The notes under the pieces were generated by a model. The model did no database searches. It was not told where the DNA came from and was given only the letters and a program-made list of their open reading frames with translations. The position numbers were made by a program, and so were the translations under genes. DNA of 64,000 nucleotides, from the NCBI GenBank assembly GCA_028554795.2, contig CM068839.1, positions 86,015,540 through 86,079,539 on the forward strand, written 5' to 3'. Every line of letters starts with the position of its first letter. The stretch's first letter is position 1. This DNA comes from Sinohyriopsis cumingii (taxonomy: Eukaryota > Mollusca > Bivalvia > Unionida > Unionidae). This document shows positions 29,001 to 41,259 of the stretch, piece by piece.

Positions 29001-32000
29001 TTAAGGTCTCACTGGACAGTTTATCTGGTGAATTTTCATCCGACGATGACCAATTACAGAAAAGTGAGAATAATTTTACACTGAAGATACAAATAAAAAC
29101 AAACTAATGATTTTTGTAGAAAGCATACATGTGAGATTTTGACTGCAGTAATCAGGTTAATTCCTGATGCAACTGGTGGTTTTTATACTGAACCAACACT
29201 GCCACCAAACCCCTAAATTTTACATTCATTTTTGACAAGAAATAGCTATTTTGAATATTTTTCTGTGACAAGGCAGCTAAAAGAATCAGTATGTGCCTTA
29301 TGCATGAATAAAGTTCACTAGTACTATAACAAATTAGCATACTTTTGATCACCCCTCAACCATCTAGATTTTTAGATATTTACCTCTGTAGCAGACACAC
29401 AAAAATACGTAAGCCAAGTCGACAGCTCATTTGCAGCCCGAGTTACGCATTTGATCTCCAATGCAAATCTAACTGTGACAGGCAGTCACCAACAAGCCAA
29501 CCTATTTCCAAGCCTAACTCAAAGTAAATCTGAACCACATTATAGATTTAGCTTATGTGTGAATTTATAAATGCTAGGCTTGTGATAATTAGGTTCATGC
29601 CTTCTACCTTAAAAATTAGGGGGGTGTCAAAATATGAAACTATCCAGTGAGACCTTAAGAATTCAAATAGCAGTCTGATTAAGGGAAAATCTTCTTATTT
29701 TCAAAACTTTGACCAATTCTAAATAAAACGCAACCTTCAGAAGTTTGAAATTCAAAATTGTTTGTTTCCTATGATTTATTGAATTTATTGATGACCAAAA
29801 GCTATCAAGCAGAGCAACAGCTATGAGACAGCTTCATACTTCATGTATTACTTTCACCTCTGAAACATACAATTTCTTTATATTATGTCAGTTTCATCAT
29901 TTTTCATAGCTAATACACCCTGTCTTGTTAGTGCCTGGTGATATCAGAGATATCTGAGAGCACAAATAATACAACTCTTCATGCAATCTGAAATAGTAGT
30001 GAATAAAAGATGTAAAGAAGCCAAGCTGAATTTCTTGTACAATGGCTGCAGAATGTACATGCCAAGTACTTGAAAGAATAATAACGATGCACGGCATATA
30101 TAAACTGACCAGAACTCTCTCACTGATTTCATGAAGAAGGTCAAATCTATTTTAGAATAGAGAAATCCAAGGTAGACTTAAGGGAGGCAACTCATCAGGT
30201 AACATCAAATGTATGGACCAATCTTTGTAAACTGAACCACATCAGTTGGGAAACTTAAACAATGAAATTCTATACCCATATTTATCCCATCTGTTGATAA
30301 AACAATATGCATGGATAATGTATTTTAAGAACACTAAGAAGGACACCTCTAAATCATTTTCATACTGGCCGGCACATAATGTTGTTGAAGTTGCTGCTAT
30401 TTAGAAGTGTGTTTTGCTAGTGATTGTCACCTGCATAGAACTGAATCTAAAGCAAATAGAAAATCATGCAAAGTAAAAAAGGGGAGGAGAAAAAACACAA
30501 TGTAAAAAAGGGACATCCATTTAATATAACTCACCAAAAACTTCAATGAAACTGGTGCAGATATATTTGTTCCTGTGAAAGCTCCACAACAATTGGCATG
30601 TCTGACTCCCAATAAATTGTTGATGTTGTCCTGCTGTTAGCAATATCACTTCAGCAGGTGTGCTCCCATACACCTTGAGGCCTACAACAAAATAAAACCC
30701 TGAACTTCTTATATACAGGTCATTATAACTTAAATTTCTGTAAATAAGATGAAATATATGTATTGAAACATTACATCATGAGTAGATATGGATGTAAGAG
30801 CATTAAATTAAGGTAATCATCATAAAATTAGGAAAATATACTAAGTTTATACTGAAAATGTTGATAAACTGAATAAGTATGTGAAATACTTCAATTAAAC
30901 CACCTTGCTTGAAACTTATAAGGCTTTTGTTGTTCATTAGGAGAATGGATCAGGAGCAATACCTGGTAGTATTAAAACTGTTGAGTTAAGTCCCTTCTTC
31001 TACTATGATTAAGTGCAATCAAATCTATAGGAAGTGTATGTTTGGAATACCTAACTATGTCAGATTCAAGATATGGAGGTAATAAGGATATGATTTATGG
31101 CACAGTGAATCACATTTGACAAGACTGAAAAAATGACACCGGTTCTTAAGGTCTCACTGGACAGTTTATCTGGTGAATTTTCATCCGACGATGACCAATT
31201 ACAGAAAAGTGAGAATAATTTTACACTGAAGATACAAATAAAAACAAACTAATGATTTTTGTAGAAAGCATACATGTGAGATTTTGACTGCAGTAATCAG
31301 GTTAATTCCTGATGCAACTGGTCGTTTTTATACTGAACCAACACTGCCACCAACCCCTAAATTTTACATTCATTTTTGACAAGAAATAGCTATTTTGAAT
31401 ATTTTTCTGTGACAAGGCAGCTAAAAGAATCAGTATGTGCCTTATGCATGAATAAAGTTCACTAGTACTATAACAAATTAGCATACTTTTCATCACCCCT
31501 CAACCATCTAGATTTTTAGATATTTACCTCTGTAGCAGACACACAAAAATACGTAAGCCAAGTCGACAGCTCATTTGCAGCCCGAGTTACGCATTTGATC
31601 TCCAATGCAAATCTAACTGTGACAGGCAGTCACCAACAAGCCAACCTATTTCCAAGCCTAACTCAAAGTAAATCTGAACCACATTATAGATTTAGCTTAT
31701 GTGTGAATTTATAAATGCTAGGCTTGTGATAATTAGGTTCATGCCTTCTACCTTAAAAATTAGGGGGGTGTCAAAATATGAAACTATCCAGTGAGACCTT
31801 AAGAATTCAAATAGCAGTCTGATTAAGGGAAAATCTTCTTATTTTCAAAACTTTGACCAATTCTAAATAAAACGCAACCTTCAGAAGTTTGAAATTCAAA
31901 ATTGTTTGTTTCCTATGATTTATTGAATTTATTGGTGACCAAAAGCTATCAAGCAGAGCAACAGCTATGAGACAGCTTCATACTTCATGTATTACTTTCA

Positions 32001-35000
32001 CCTCTGAAACATACAATTTCTTTATATTATGTCAGTTTCATCATTTTTCATAGCTAATACACCCTGTCTTGTTAGTGCCTGGTGATATCAGAGATATCTG
32101 AGAGCACAAATAATACAACTCTTCATGCAATCTGAAATAGTAGTGAATAAAAGATGTAAAGAAGCCAAGCTGAATTTCTTGTACAATGGCTGCAGAATGT
32201 ACATGCCAAGTACTTGAAAGAATAATAACGATGCACGGCATATATAAACTGACCAGAACTCTCTCACTGATTTCATGAAGAAGGTCAAATCTATTTTAGA
32301 ATAGAGAAATCCAAGGTAGACTTAAGGGAGGCAACTCATCAGGTAACATCAAATGTATGGACCAATCTTTGTAAACTGAACCACATCAGTTGGGAAACTT
32401 AAACAATGAAATTCTATACCCATATTTATCCCATCTGTTGATAAAACAATATGCATGGATAATGTATTTTAAGAACACTAAGAAGGACACCTCTAAATCA
32501 TTTTCATACTGGCCGGCACATAATGTTGTTGAAGTTGCTGCTATTTAGAAGTGTGTTTTGCTAGTGATTGTCACCTGCATAGAACTGAATCTAAAGCAAA
32601 TAGAAAATCATGCAAAGTAAAAAAGGGGAGGAGAAAAAACACAATGTAAAAAAGGGACATCCATTTAATATAACTCACCAAAAACTTCAATGAAACTGGT
32701 GCAGATATATTTGTTCCTGTGAAAGCTCCACAACAATTGGCATGTCTGACTCCCAATAAATTGTTGATGTTGTCCTGCTGTTAGCAATATCACTTCAGCA
32801 GGTGTGCTCCCATACACCTTGAGGCCTACAACAAAATAAAACCCTGAACTTCTTATATACAGGTCATTATAACTTAAATTTCTGTAAATAAGATGAAATA
32901 TATGTATTGAAACATTACATCATGAGTAGATATGGATGTAAGAGCATTAAATTAAGGTAATCATCATAAAATTAGGAAAATATACTAAGTTTATACTGAA
33001 AATGTTGATAAACTGAATAAGTATGTGAAATACTTCAATTAAACCACCTTGCTTGAAACTTATAAGGCTTTTGTTGTTCATTAGGAGAATGGATCAGGAG
33101 CAATACCTGGTAGTATTAAAACTGTTGAGTTAAGTCCCTTCTTCTACTATGATTAAGTGCAATCAAATCTATAGGAAGTGTATGTTTGGAATACCTAACT
33201 ATGTCAGATTCAAGATATGGAGGTAATAAGGATATGATTTATGGCACAGTGAATCACATTTGACAAGACTGAAAAAATGACACCGGTTCTTAAGGTCTCA
33301 CTGGACAGTTTATCTGGTGAATTTTCATCCGACGATGACCAATTACAGAAAAGTGAGAATAATTTTACACTGAAGATACAAATAAAAACAAACTAATGAT
33401 TTTTGTAGAAAGCATACATGTGAGATTTTGACTGCAGTAATCAGGTTAATTCCTGATGCAACTGGTCGTTTTTATACTGAACCAACACTGCCACCAACCC
33501 CTAAATTTTACATTCATTTTTGACAAGAAATAGCTATTTTGAATATTTTTCTGTGACAAGGCAGCTAAAAGAATCAGTATGTGCCTTATGCATGAATAAA
33601 GTTCACTAGTACTATAACAAATTAGCATACTTTTCATCACCCCTCAACCATCTAGATTTTTAGATATTTACCTCTGTAGCAGACACACAAAAATACGTAA
33701 GCCAAGTCGACAGCTCATTTGCAGCCCGAGTTACGCATTTGATCTCCAATGCAAATCTAACTGTGACAGGCAGTCACCAACAAGCCAACCTATTTCCAAG
33801 CCTAACTCAAAGTAAATCTGAACCACATTATAGATTTAGCTTATGTGTGAATTTATAAATGCTAGGCTTGTGATAATTAGGTTCATGCCTTCTACCTTAA
33901 AAATTAGGGGGGTGTCAAAATATGAAACTATCCAGTGAGACCTTAAGAATTCAAATAGCAGTCTGATTAAGGGAAAATCTTCTTATTTTCAAAACTTTGA
34001 CCAATTCTAAATAAAACGCAACCTTCAGAAGTTTGAAATTCAAAATTGTTTGTTTCCTATGATTTATTGAATTTATTGGTGACCAAAAGCTATCAAGCAG
34101 AGCAACAGCTATGAGACAGCTTCATACTTCATGTATTACTTTCACCTCTGAAACATACAATTTCTTTATATTATGTCAGTTTCATCATTTTTCATAGCTA
34201 ATACACCCTGTCTTGTTAGTGCCTGGTGATATCAGAGATATCTGAGAGCACAAATAATACAACTCTTCATGCAATCTGAAATAGTAGTGAATAAAAGATG
34301 TAAAGAAGCCAAGCTGAATTTCTTGTACAATGGCTGCAGAATGTACATGCCAAGTACTTGAAAGAATAATAACGATGCACGGCATATATAAACTGACCAG
34401 AACTCTCTCACTGATTTCATGAAGAAGGTCAAATCTATTTTAGAATAGAGAAATCCAAGGTAGACTTAAGGGAGGCAACTCATCAGGTAACATCAAATGT
34501 ATGGACCAATCTTTGTAAACTGAACCACATCAGTTGGGAAACTTAAACAATGAAATTCTATACCCATATTTATCCCATCTGTTGATAAAACAATATGCAT
34601 GGATAATGTATTTTAAGAACACTAAGAAGGACACCTCTAAATCATTTTCATACTGGCCGGCACATAATGTTGTTGAAGTTGCTGCTATTTAGAAGTGTGT
34701 TTTGCTAGTGATTGTCACCTGCATAGAACTGAATCTAAAGCAAATAGAAAATCATGCAAAGTAAAAAAGGGGAGGAGAAAAAACACAATGTAAAAAAGGG
34801 ACATCCATTTAATATAACTCACCAAAAACTTCAATGAAACTGGTGCAGATATATTTGTTCCTGTGAAAGCTCCACAACAATTGGCATGTCTGACTCCCAA
34901 TAAATTGTTGATGTTGTCCTGCTGTTAGCAATATCACTTCAGCAGGTGTGCTCCCATACACCTTGAGGCCTACAACAAAATAAAACCCTGAACTTCTTAT

Positions 35001-38000
35001 ATACAGGTCATTATAACTTAAATTTCTGTAAATAAGATGAAATATATGTATTGAAACATTACATCATGAGTAGATATGGATGTAAGAGCATTAAATTAAG
35101 GTAATCATCATAAAATTAGGAAAATATACTAAGTTTATACTGAAAATGTTGATAAACTGAATAAGTATGTGAAATACTTCAATTAAACCACCTTGCTTGA
35201 AACTTATAAGGCTTTTGTTGTTCATTAGGAGAATGGATCAGGAGCAATACCTGGTAGTATTAAAACTGTTGAGTTAAGTCCCTTCTTCTACTATGATTAA
35301 GTGCAATCAAATCTATAGGAAGTGTATGTTTGGAATACCTAACTATGTCAGATTCAAGATATGGAGGTAATAAGGATATGATTTATGGCACAGTGAATCA
35401 CATTTGACAAGACTGAAAAAATGACACCGGTTCTTAAGGTCTCACTGGACAGTTTATCTGGTGAATTTTCATCCGACGATGACCAATTACAGAAAAGTGA
35501 GAATAATTTTACACTGAAGATACAAATAAAAACAAACTAATGATTTTTGTAGAAAGCATACATGTGAGATTTTGACTGCAGTAATCAGGTTAATTCCTGA
35601 TGCAACTGGTGGTTTTTATACTGAACCAACACTGCCACCAACCCCTAAATTTTACATTCATTTTTGACAAGAAATAGCTATTTTGAATATTTTTCTGTGA
35701 CAAGGCAGCTAAAAGAATCAGTATGTGCCTTATGCATGAATAAAGTTCACTAGTACTATAACAAATTAGCATACTTTTCATCACCCCTCAACCATCTAGA
35801 TTTTTAGATATTTACCTCTGTAGCAGACACACAAAAATACGTAGCCCGAGTTACGCATTTGATCTCCAATGCAAATCTAACTGTGACAGGCAGTCACCAA
35901 CAAGCCAACCTATTTCCAAGCCTAACTCAAAGTAAATCTGAACCACATTATAGATTTAGCTTATGTGTGAATTTATAAATGCTAGGCTTGTGATAATTAG
36001 GTTCATGCCTTCTACCTTAAAAATTAGGGGGGTGTCAAAATATGAAACTATCCAGTGAGACCTTAAGAATTCAAATAGCAGTCTGATTAAGGGAAAATCT
36101 TCTTATTTTCAAAACTTTGACCAATTCTAAATAAAACGCAACCTTCAGAAGTTTGAAATTCAAAATTGTTTGTTTCCTATGATTTATTGAATTTATTGAT
36201 GACCAAAAGCTATCAAGCAGAGCAACAGCTATGAGACAGCTTCATACTTCATGTATTACTTTCACCTCTGAAACATACAATTTCTTTATATTATGTCAGT
36301 TTCATCATTTTTCATAGCTAATACACCCTGTCTTGTTAGTGCCTGGTGATATCAGAGATATCTGAGAGCACAAATAATACAACTCTTCATGCAATCTGAA
36401 ATAGTAGTGAATAAAAGATGTAAAGAAGCCAAGCTGAATTTCTTGTACAATGGCTGCAGAATGTACATGCCAAGTACTTGAAAGAATAATAACGATGCAC
36501 GGCATATATAAACTGACCAGAACTCTCTCACTGATTTCATGAAGAAGGTCAAATCTATTTTAGAATAGAGAAATCCAAGGTAGACTTAAGGGAGGCAACT
36601 CATCAGGTAACATCAAATGTATGGACCAATCTTTGTAAACTGAACCACATCAGTTGGGAAACTTAAACAATGAAATTCTATACCCATATTTATCCCATCT
36701 GTTGATAAAACAATATGCATGGATAATGTATTTTAAGAACACTAAGAAGGACACCTCTAAATCATTTTCATACTGGCCGGCACATAATGTTGTTGAAGTT
36801 GCTGCTATTTAGAAGTGTGTTTTGCTAGTGATTGTCACCTGCATAGAACTGAATCTAAAGCAAATAGAAAATCATGCAAAGTAAAAAAGGGGAGGAGAAA
36901 AAACACAATGTAAAAAAGGGACATCCATTTAATATAACTCACCAAAAACTTCAATGAAACTGGTGCAGATATATTTGTTCCTGTGAAAGCTCCACAACAA
37001 TTGGCATGTCTGACTCCCAATAAATTGTTGATGTTGTCCTGCTGTTAGCAATATCACTTCAGCAGGTGTGCTCCCATACACCTTGAGGCCTACAACAAAA
37101 TAAAACCCTGAACTTCTTATATACAGGTCATTATAACTTAAATTTCTGTAAATAAGATGAAATATATGTATTGAAACATTACATCATGAGTAGATATGGA
37201 TGTAAGAGCATTAAATTAAGGTAATCATCATAAAATTAGGAAAATATACTAAGTTTATACTGAAAATGTTGATAAACTGAATAAGTATGTGAAATACTTC
37301 AATTAAACCACCTTGCTTGAAACTTATAAGGCTTTTGTTGTTCATTAGGAGAATGGATCAGGAGCAATACCTGGTAGTATTAAAACTGTTGAGTTAAGTC
37401 CCTTCTTCTACTATGATTAAGTGCAATCAAATCTATAGGAAGTGTATGTTTGGAATACCTAACTATGTCAGATTCAAGATATGGAGGTAATAAGGATATG
37501 ATTTATGGCACAGTGAATCACATTTGACAAGACTGAAAAAATGACACCGGTTCTTAAGGTCTCACTGGACAGTTTATCTGGTGAATTTTCATCCGACGAT
37601 GACCAATTACAGAAAAGTGAGAATAATTTTACACTGAAGATACAAATAAAAACAAACTAATGATTTTTGTAGAAAGCATACATGTGAGATTTTGACTGCA
37701 GTAATCAGGTTAATTCCTGATGCAACTGGTGGTTTTTATACTGAACCAACACTGCCACCAACCCCTAAATTTTACATTCATTTTTGACAAGAAATAGCTA
37801 TTTTGAATATTTTTCTGTGACAAGGCAGCTAAAAGAATCAGTACGTGCCTTATGCATGAATAAAGTTCACTAGTACTATAACAAATTAGCATACTTTTCA
37901 TCACCCCTCAACCATCTAGATTTTTAGATATTTACCTCTGTAGCAGACACACAAAAATACGTAGCCCGAGTTACGCATTTGATCTCCAATGCAAATCTAA

Positions 38001-38186
38001 CTGTGACAGGCAGTCACCAACAAGCCAACCTATTTCCAAGCCTAACTCAAAGTAAATCTGAACCACATTATAGATTTAGCTTATGTGTGAATTTATAAAT
38101 GCAAGGCTTGTGATAATTAGGTTCATGCCTTCTACCTTAAAAATTAGGGGGGTGTCAAAATACGAAACTATCCAGTGAGACCTAAC

Positions 38187-38359
38187 ATTCACAAAATTAC
38201 AGACACTCTGCACTATTGTGCCTTTAATGCTGAGCGCCTAGCGAGGCAGCTGTTAGGTACCATTTTTGTAAGTCTTTGGTATGACTCGGCCGGGGATCGA
38301 ACCCACGACCTCCCGCTTCCGAGGCGGACGCTCTAACCACTAGGCCACCGGAGCGGTCC
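38187..38359 (-). mobile_element. tRNA-derived SINE
   Basis: Read on the minus strand from 38359, a tRNA-like head contains an A box (TGGCCTAGTGGTTAGAGCG) and a B box (GGTTCGATCCC) at normal spacing, followed by a body of about 90 bases reaching the array end. The head resembles the widespread tRNA-derived SINE heads of molluscs and other lophotrochozoans. Such elements are transcribed by RNA polymerase III from these internal boxes and are moved by LINE machinery. It lies directly against the broken end of the tandem array. No clear target duplication or A-rich tail was found, so its exact limits are approximate. It is not a functional tRNA gene: the 3' acceptor half is missing. Confidence 0.75.
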
Positions 38360-39008
38360 AGCTCCCATTAGGTATTTTATACTAATTGTTTAATATTTCG
38401 AAGCTGAAGGACAGAATGTACATTGATTTTATTATTATCATATTTGACTCATATGAAACAGATACAGTACTATGTGGTCGGATTCAAGACAAGAAATTAT
38501 TATTGGCAACAGCCCCTTTTGAGTGACCAACATCTACTTGATTCGTGTTGGGTCAGTTTTGTAACTGTCTTCCATTCTTCTCATTAGCAACAAAATCAAC
38601 AATAATATCACAAGTTCCCATTTTATTTACAGAGATATACCAGGCAACATAGACATCGTCGGTTGAAGAGACAGATTTCCGGAAAATGAAATGTGTACCA
38701 TTATCGAATCTTGCGTCCAGTTATGTAATAAGTTCTACACCTGATTATAAGCATCATTATTAAATCAACATTAAATTTCTCTGGTCAAATACTTGTATCA
38801 ACCACAGTAATAAAATTTACAGATTCAGTGAAGAAGAGTATGTTTTAATTGTTTGATGACTTTTGTTTAGTGCCTCTTTTATCTATCTTTAGTTAATTCT
38901 TTGTTTTTTATGTGTACATTATAAAATAGAATCATGACTAGAAAAATGGCACTCAGACATAACTGTTAATGGTTTTCAGGTTGTATCATCCGTGGAATCA
39001 TATTAATA
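38360..39008. other. intergenic DNA, nothing recognised
   Basis: This stretch is AT-rich with stops in all frames. I see no coding, RNA or repeat signal in it. Confidence 0.6.
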
Positions 39009-39211
39009 TAGAGGCGTAGCTGGGGGGGGGGGCAGGGGGGTACATATGTCCCCGGGCGCCAAGGTACAGGGGCGCCAAAATGAGGCTTACAACGTTACAT
39101 TATAATAAGTAAACAAGGGTAATATTCAAAAATGTGATTAAACGGGGAGGGGGCTGGGGCGCCAATTTTATAGTTCGTCCCCGGGCGCAAAATATCATAG
39201 GTACGCCTCTG
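39009..39211. mobile_element. hAT-type MITE, 203 bases
   Basis: The element begins TAGAGGCGTA and ends TACGCCTCTG, a 10-base terminal inverted repeat with one mismatch. It is flanked by TATTAATA (39001-39008) and TATTAATG (39212-39219), an 8-base target duplication with one difference, which fits hAT transposition. Inside are an 11-G run at 39023-39033 and repeated GGGCGCC motifs near both ends, but no transposase frame, so it must have been moved in trans. CAGAGGCG termini are common for hAT elements in marine invertebrates (general knowledge). Confidence 0.8.
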
Positions 39212-39242
39212 TATTAATGTTCTCTAACTCTCCTGTATTTTA

Positions 39243-39249
39243 TGCTGAA
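39243..39249. repeat. left target-site duplication of the Polinton
   Basis: TGCTGAA here matches 56373-56379 beyond the right end. Polinton integrase makes 6-base duplications; the seventh base cannot be assigned. Confidence 0.8.
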
Positions 39250-39565
39250 GCAGCAGAGAGGGTGAACAGACCACTTAGGGGAATGGTCACCCTTGTGTTT
39301 TACCAAAAAAAATAGTGACCACTCATAGAGGTCAATTACCACGTCTACGATTATTGTTTGTCCCAAACAGAATTGTAGACGAGCCCTCTCTGCTGCTATC
39401 AATATTGGGAATCATCATCTGAATTATGGGAATCTTCATCTGTTTCATCTTCATCTGAATCTTCGGAATTTGTTCTATGTTTCAAGTAATACTCAAGTTC
39501 TGATGGTGGTTTTTCTATTTTGGGATTTATGTTTTTTCTGTGTTTATAATATATCATCAAACTTC
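39250..39565 (+). repeat. left terminal inverted repeat (316 bases)
   Basis: This matches the reverse complement of 56057-56372 with only a few mismatches and diverges after base 39565. Its outer end GCAGCAGAGAGGG recurs inverted at about 39384-39398, so the first 150 bases are themselves bracketed by inverted repeats. Inside are two hairpins: GGTCAC/GTGACC around 39285-39320 and a longer imperfect stem around 39342-39380. Bases beyond about 39399 are a truncated, inverted copy of the 3' end of the Cys-rich gene at the right end (its acidic tail codons), not a gene in its own right. In Polintons the terminal repeats serve as protein-primed replication origins and as integrase ends. Confidence 0.95.
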
Positions 39566-39604
39566 TGTATTCCTCTTTTGCTGATATTAATTAAATTATC
39601 ATGT

Positions 39605-39614
39605 TATAATAAAA
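39605..39614 (+). promoter_or_regulatory. TATAATAAAA start-abutting promoter-like box
   Basis: The decamer TATAATAAAA ends exactly at the ATG of the first virion gene. The identical decamer abuts the major capsid start (41250-41259), and TATATAAAA abuts 42740. An abutting TATA-like element leaves almost no leader, recalling poxvirus late promoters whose motif overlaps the start codon. The promoter role is inference. Confidence 0.5.
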
Positions 39615-40763
39615 ATGGTACATCCAGAATCTCATACTGCAAGAACAGCTCGAGAACGATTAGAAGTAATTAAAAAATTTCTTCCTGTCAAAGACTCATT
39701 TAGAAAAAATCTACAAGCGCAGCAAGAAGCAAAAGTTGAGTATGAAGAGGACACCAAAAAACTGTTTAAGCCCGTCACTGCAGCTACTAAGAAAGTTAGA
39801 ACTGTCATCAAAGAAGATCTTCTTCCGGTATCAAAACAAACTGCAGCGCTGACTGAACAGACGAGGGAGATTTTACGAAATCTTCCAACTAATATAGCTG
39901 CGGCTCAACCTCCACCTGTTGATGAGGAAATACTTGAAGGTATTGGAAAACTTCGTACTGAAGTCGCCGATGTGAGAAAAAAACTTGCATCTAAATCCAA
40001 ACCAGCAGGAGAAAACGTAGAATTAATTGCAAAATTTAACGAAGGAGTTGTTGAGGAAATTAGAAAAACTGAAAGAGAGAGATTACCTGAAGCAATATTA
40101 AATAGTATATCTAATAAATCTTGTATTTTAAAACCCCGTTATGAAAAAACAAATGATGATAATTTCATTAAATGGATATATCGCGTATATTACAACAAAA
40201 AACAAGCTAGAGGTCCAGAATTTGAAGGACTTAAAGAAGAAGTAAAAAGACTTTATAGAGAGAGACGGGAACAACTAGAACAAGGAGAGTCCTCCCAGTA
40301 TCAGCTTCCTCCACCTCTGCAACAAATAGAACAACAACAATCTTCTTCGCCACAGCAAAGGTTGATGTCGGAAATTAAAAAGGCTAAAGAGTCACTTAAA
40401 TCACCCCCCTCGAAGAAAATTCCTTCACCTTTACGTAAAATTTCTGCACCGAAAATGACATTTACACCGACAGATTCACCACCTGGATCACCCCCGGCCA
40501 CCACTGAAGTACTTACTCCGGTAATGCAACCACCAGTATTTAAAACACCTCAAGATGAACCTAAAACAGGATCTGGTTTATGTCCTGATAATATCATCAA
40601 TGACGTATCACGGTTAGAAGTTCTCATAGGAGGAAAACGAGCTGGAAATAATTCACCAGAAATAACCAATGAAGCAGCTGATATTTGTCGGCGACTATTT
40701 CAAGGTGGTATCATGGATATTGGCGTTTACCGAGAACTTATTGATGAGCTCGTTGATGACTAG
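39615..40763 (+). CDS. coiled-coil virion-associated protein, first structural gene
   Basis: A 382-residue protein of unknown function, first in the plus-strand structural block, 50 bases inside the left terminal repeat. The N-terminal 130 residues are rich in K, E and R with heptad-like spacing, consistent with coiled coil. A mid region around residues 170-215 contains a WIYRVYYN motif; residues 225-310 are a Pro/Gln/Ser-rich linker; the last 60 residues form a compact segment (CPDNIINDVSRLE...) with an acidic end. I believe proteins with this C-terminal segment recur in invertebrate Polinton-like elements, but I cannot name a function. The ATG follows the TATAATAAAA box directly and is the first start after the repeat. 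Position next to capsid genes suggests a virion or assembly role. Confidence 0.8.
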   Translation: MVHPESHTARTARERLEVIKKFLPVKDSFRKNLQAQQEAKVEYEEDTKKLFKPVTAATKKVRTVIKEDLLPVSKQTAALTEQTREILRNLPTNIAAAQPPPVDEEILEGIGKLRTEVADVRKKLASKSKPAGENVELIAKFNEGVVEEIRKTERERLPEAILNSISNKSCILKPRYEKTNDDNFIKWIYRVYYNKKQARGPEFEGLKEEVKRLYRERREQLEQGESSQYQLPPPLQQIEQQQSSSPQQRLMSEIKKAKESLKSPPSKKIPSPLRKISAPKMTFTPTDSPPGSPPATTEVLTPVMQPPVFKTPQDEPKTGSGLCPDNIINDVSRLEVLIGGKRAGNNSPEITNEAADICRRLFQGGIMDIGVYRELIDELVDD

Positions 40764-40791
40764 TTGTTAGATAAATGGTAAATAAAATAAG

Positions 40792-41226
40792 ATGATTGTG
40801 CATGATAATCATCGTAAACCCACACAGGTTAGAGCGGTAAACTCACGATTACCAATCTATAGTGTTATTTACGGAAATGGACTTGGTGATGTCATTCGGG
40901 GATTATTCACGAGGATAGCTCCAAAAGTAGCACCTGTTGCAAAACAATTATCGATGAAGGCTATTGATATTGTTCGTGATAAAGCTCCTGGAGCAATTGT
41001 CAATGTTGCTGGTAAGGCGTTCTCGGCGATCAAAGAAAGATTATCACGATTATTGCGACGAAAACAACAACCACCGGTGAAACTGGCAAGTACTGAGGTG
41101 ATGCCTGCAGATGTTAGTAAAATAATAAATCAGGCTGCAAATCAAAAACTAGCGGCGATATCTGAAGAAGCAGAAAAAAATATAACATCAAATTTAATAG
41201 CAGGAAGTGGTCTTCGTCGACGATGA
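40792..41226 (+). CDS. small basic amphipathic minor virion protein
   Basis: A 144-residue basic protein, 28 bases after the previous gene and 33 bases before the capsid ATG. Around residue 28 an NGLGDVIRGLF segment begins a long amphipathic helical stretch (about residues 30-88), followed by an RRKQQPP basic patch at about 89-95 and a C-terminal GSGLRRR. Composition and position recall the adenovirus pVI/pX-like minor proteins reported for adintoviruses: short, positively charged, helix-rich, possibly membrane-active or DNA-binding. That relationship is inferred from character, not from an alignment. The start sits behind an A-rich TAAATAAAATAAG. Confidence 0.7.
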   Translation: MIVHDNHRKPTQVRAVNSRLPIYSVIYGNGLGDVIRGLFTRIAPKVAPVAKQLSMKAIDIVRDKAPGAIVNVAGKAFSAIKERLSRLLRRKQQPPVKLASTEVMPADVSKIINQAANQKLAAISEEAEKNITSNLIAGSGLRRR

Positions 41227-41249
41227 TCATCATTTGGAAAAATGGTAAC

Positions 41250-41259
41250 TATAATAAAA
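41250..41259 (+). promoter_or_regulatory. TATAATAAAA box abutting the capsid start
   Basis: The decamer is identical to the one at 39605-39614 and also ends at an ATG (41260). This decides in favour of 41260 over the upstream in-frame ATG at 41242. Confidence 0.5.

Larger units (their letters stand above)
1..38183. repeat. 18-copy tandem array of a 2.12-kb unit
   Basis: The same sequence recurs head to tail, with units starting at 1, 2120, 4239, 6358, 8477, 10593, 12712, 14828, 16947, 19066, 21185, 23329, 25448, 27567, 29712, 31856, 34000 and 36120. Unit lengths are 2119 in most copies, 2116 in units 5 and 7 (a 3-base loss near the end), 2144-2145 in units 11, 14, 15 and 16 (a 26-base insertion) and 2120 in unit 17 (same insertion plus a 24-base deletion). 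The last copy is cut at 38183. Copies differ by only a handful of substitutions, so the array is young or actively homogenised. Each unit has many stops in all frames; the recurring 60-66 codon frames do not look like proteins. The left end lies outside the window. This could be a satellite, a recent segmental amplification of part of a gene, or an intronic expansion; I do not recognise the unit. Confidence 0.97.

Noticed and set aside
38278-38359. Functional tRNA gene
   Set aside because: A and B boxes are present but the 3' acceptor half and pairing are missing, and a SINE body follows.
39214-39402. Minus-strand 62-codon frame across the left element end
   Set aside because: It spans host DNA, the insertion boundary and hairpins of the terminal repeat.
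39470-39673. Plus-strand 67-codon frame overlapping the terminal repeat and the first gene
   Set aside because: It is antisense to the copied tail of the Cys-rich gene and overlaps the better-supported start at 39615.
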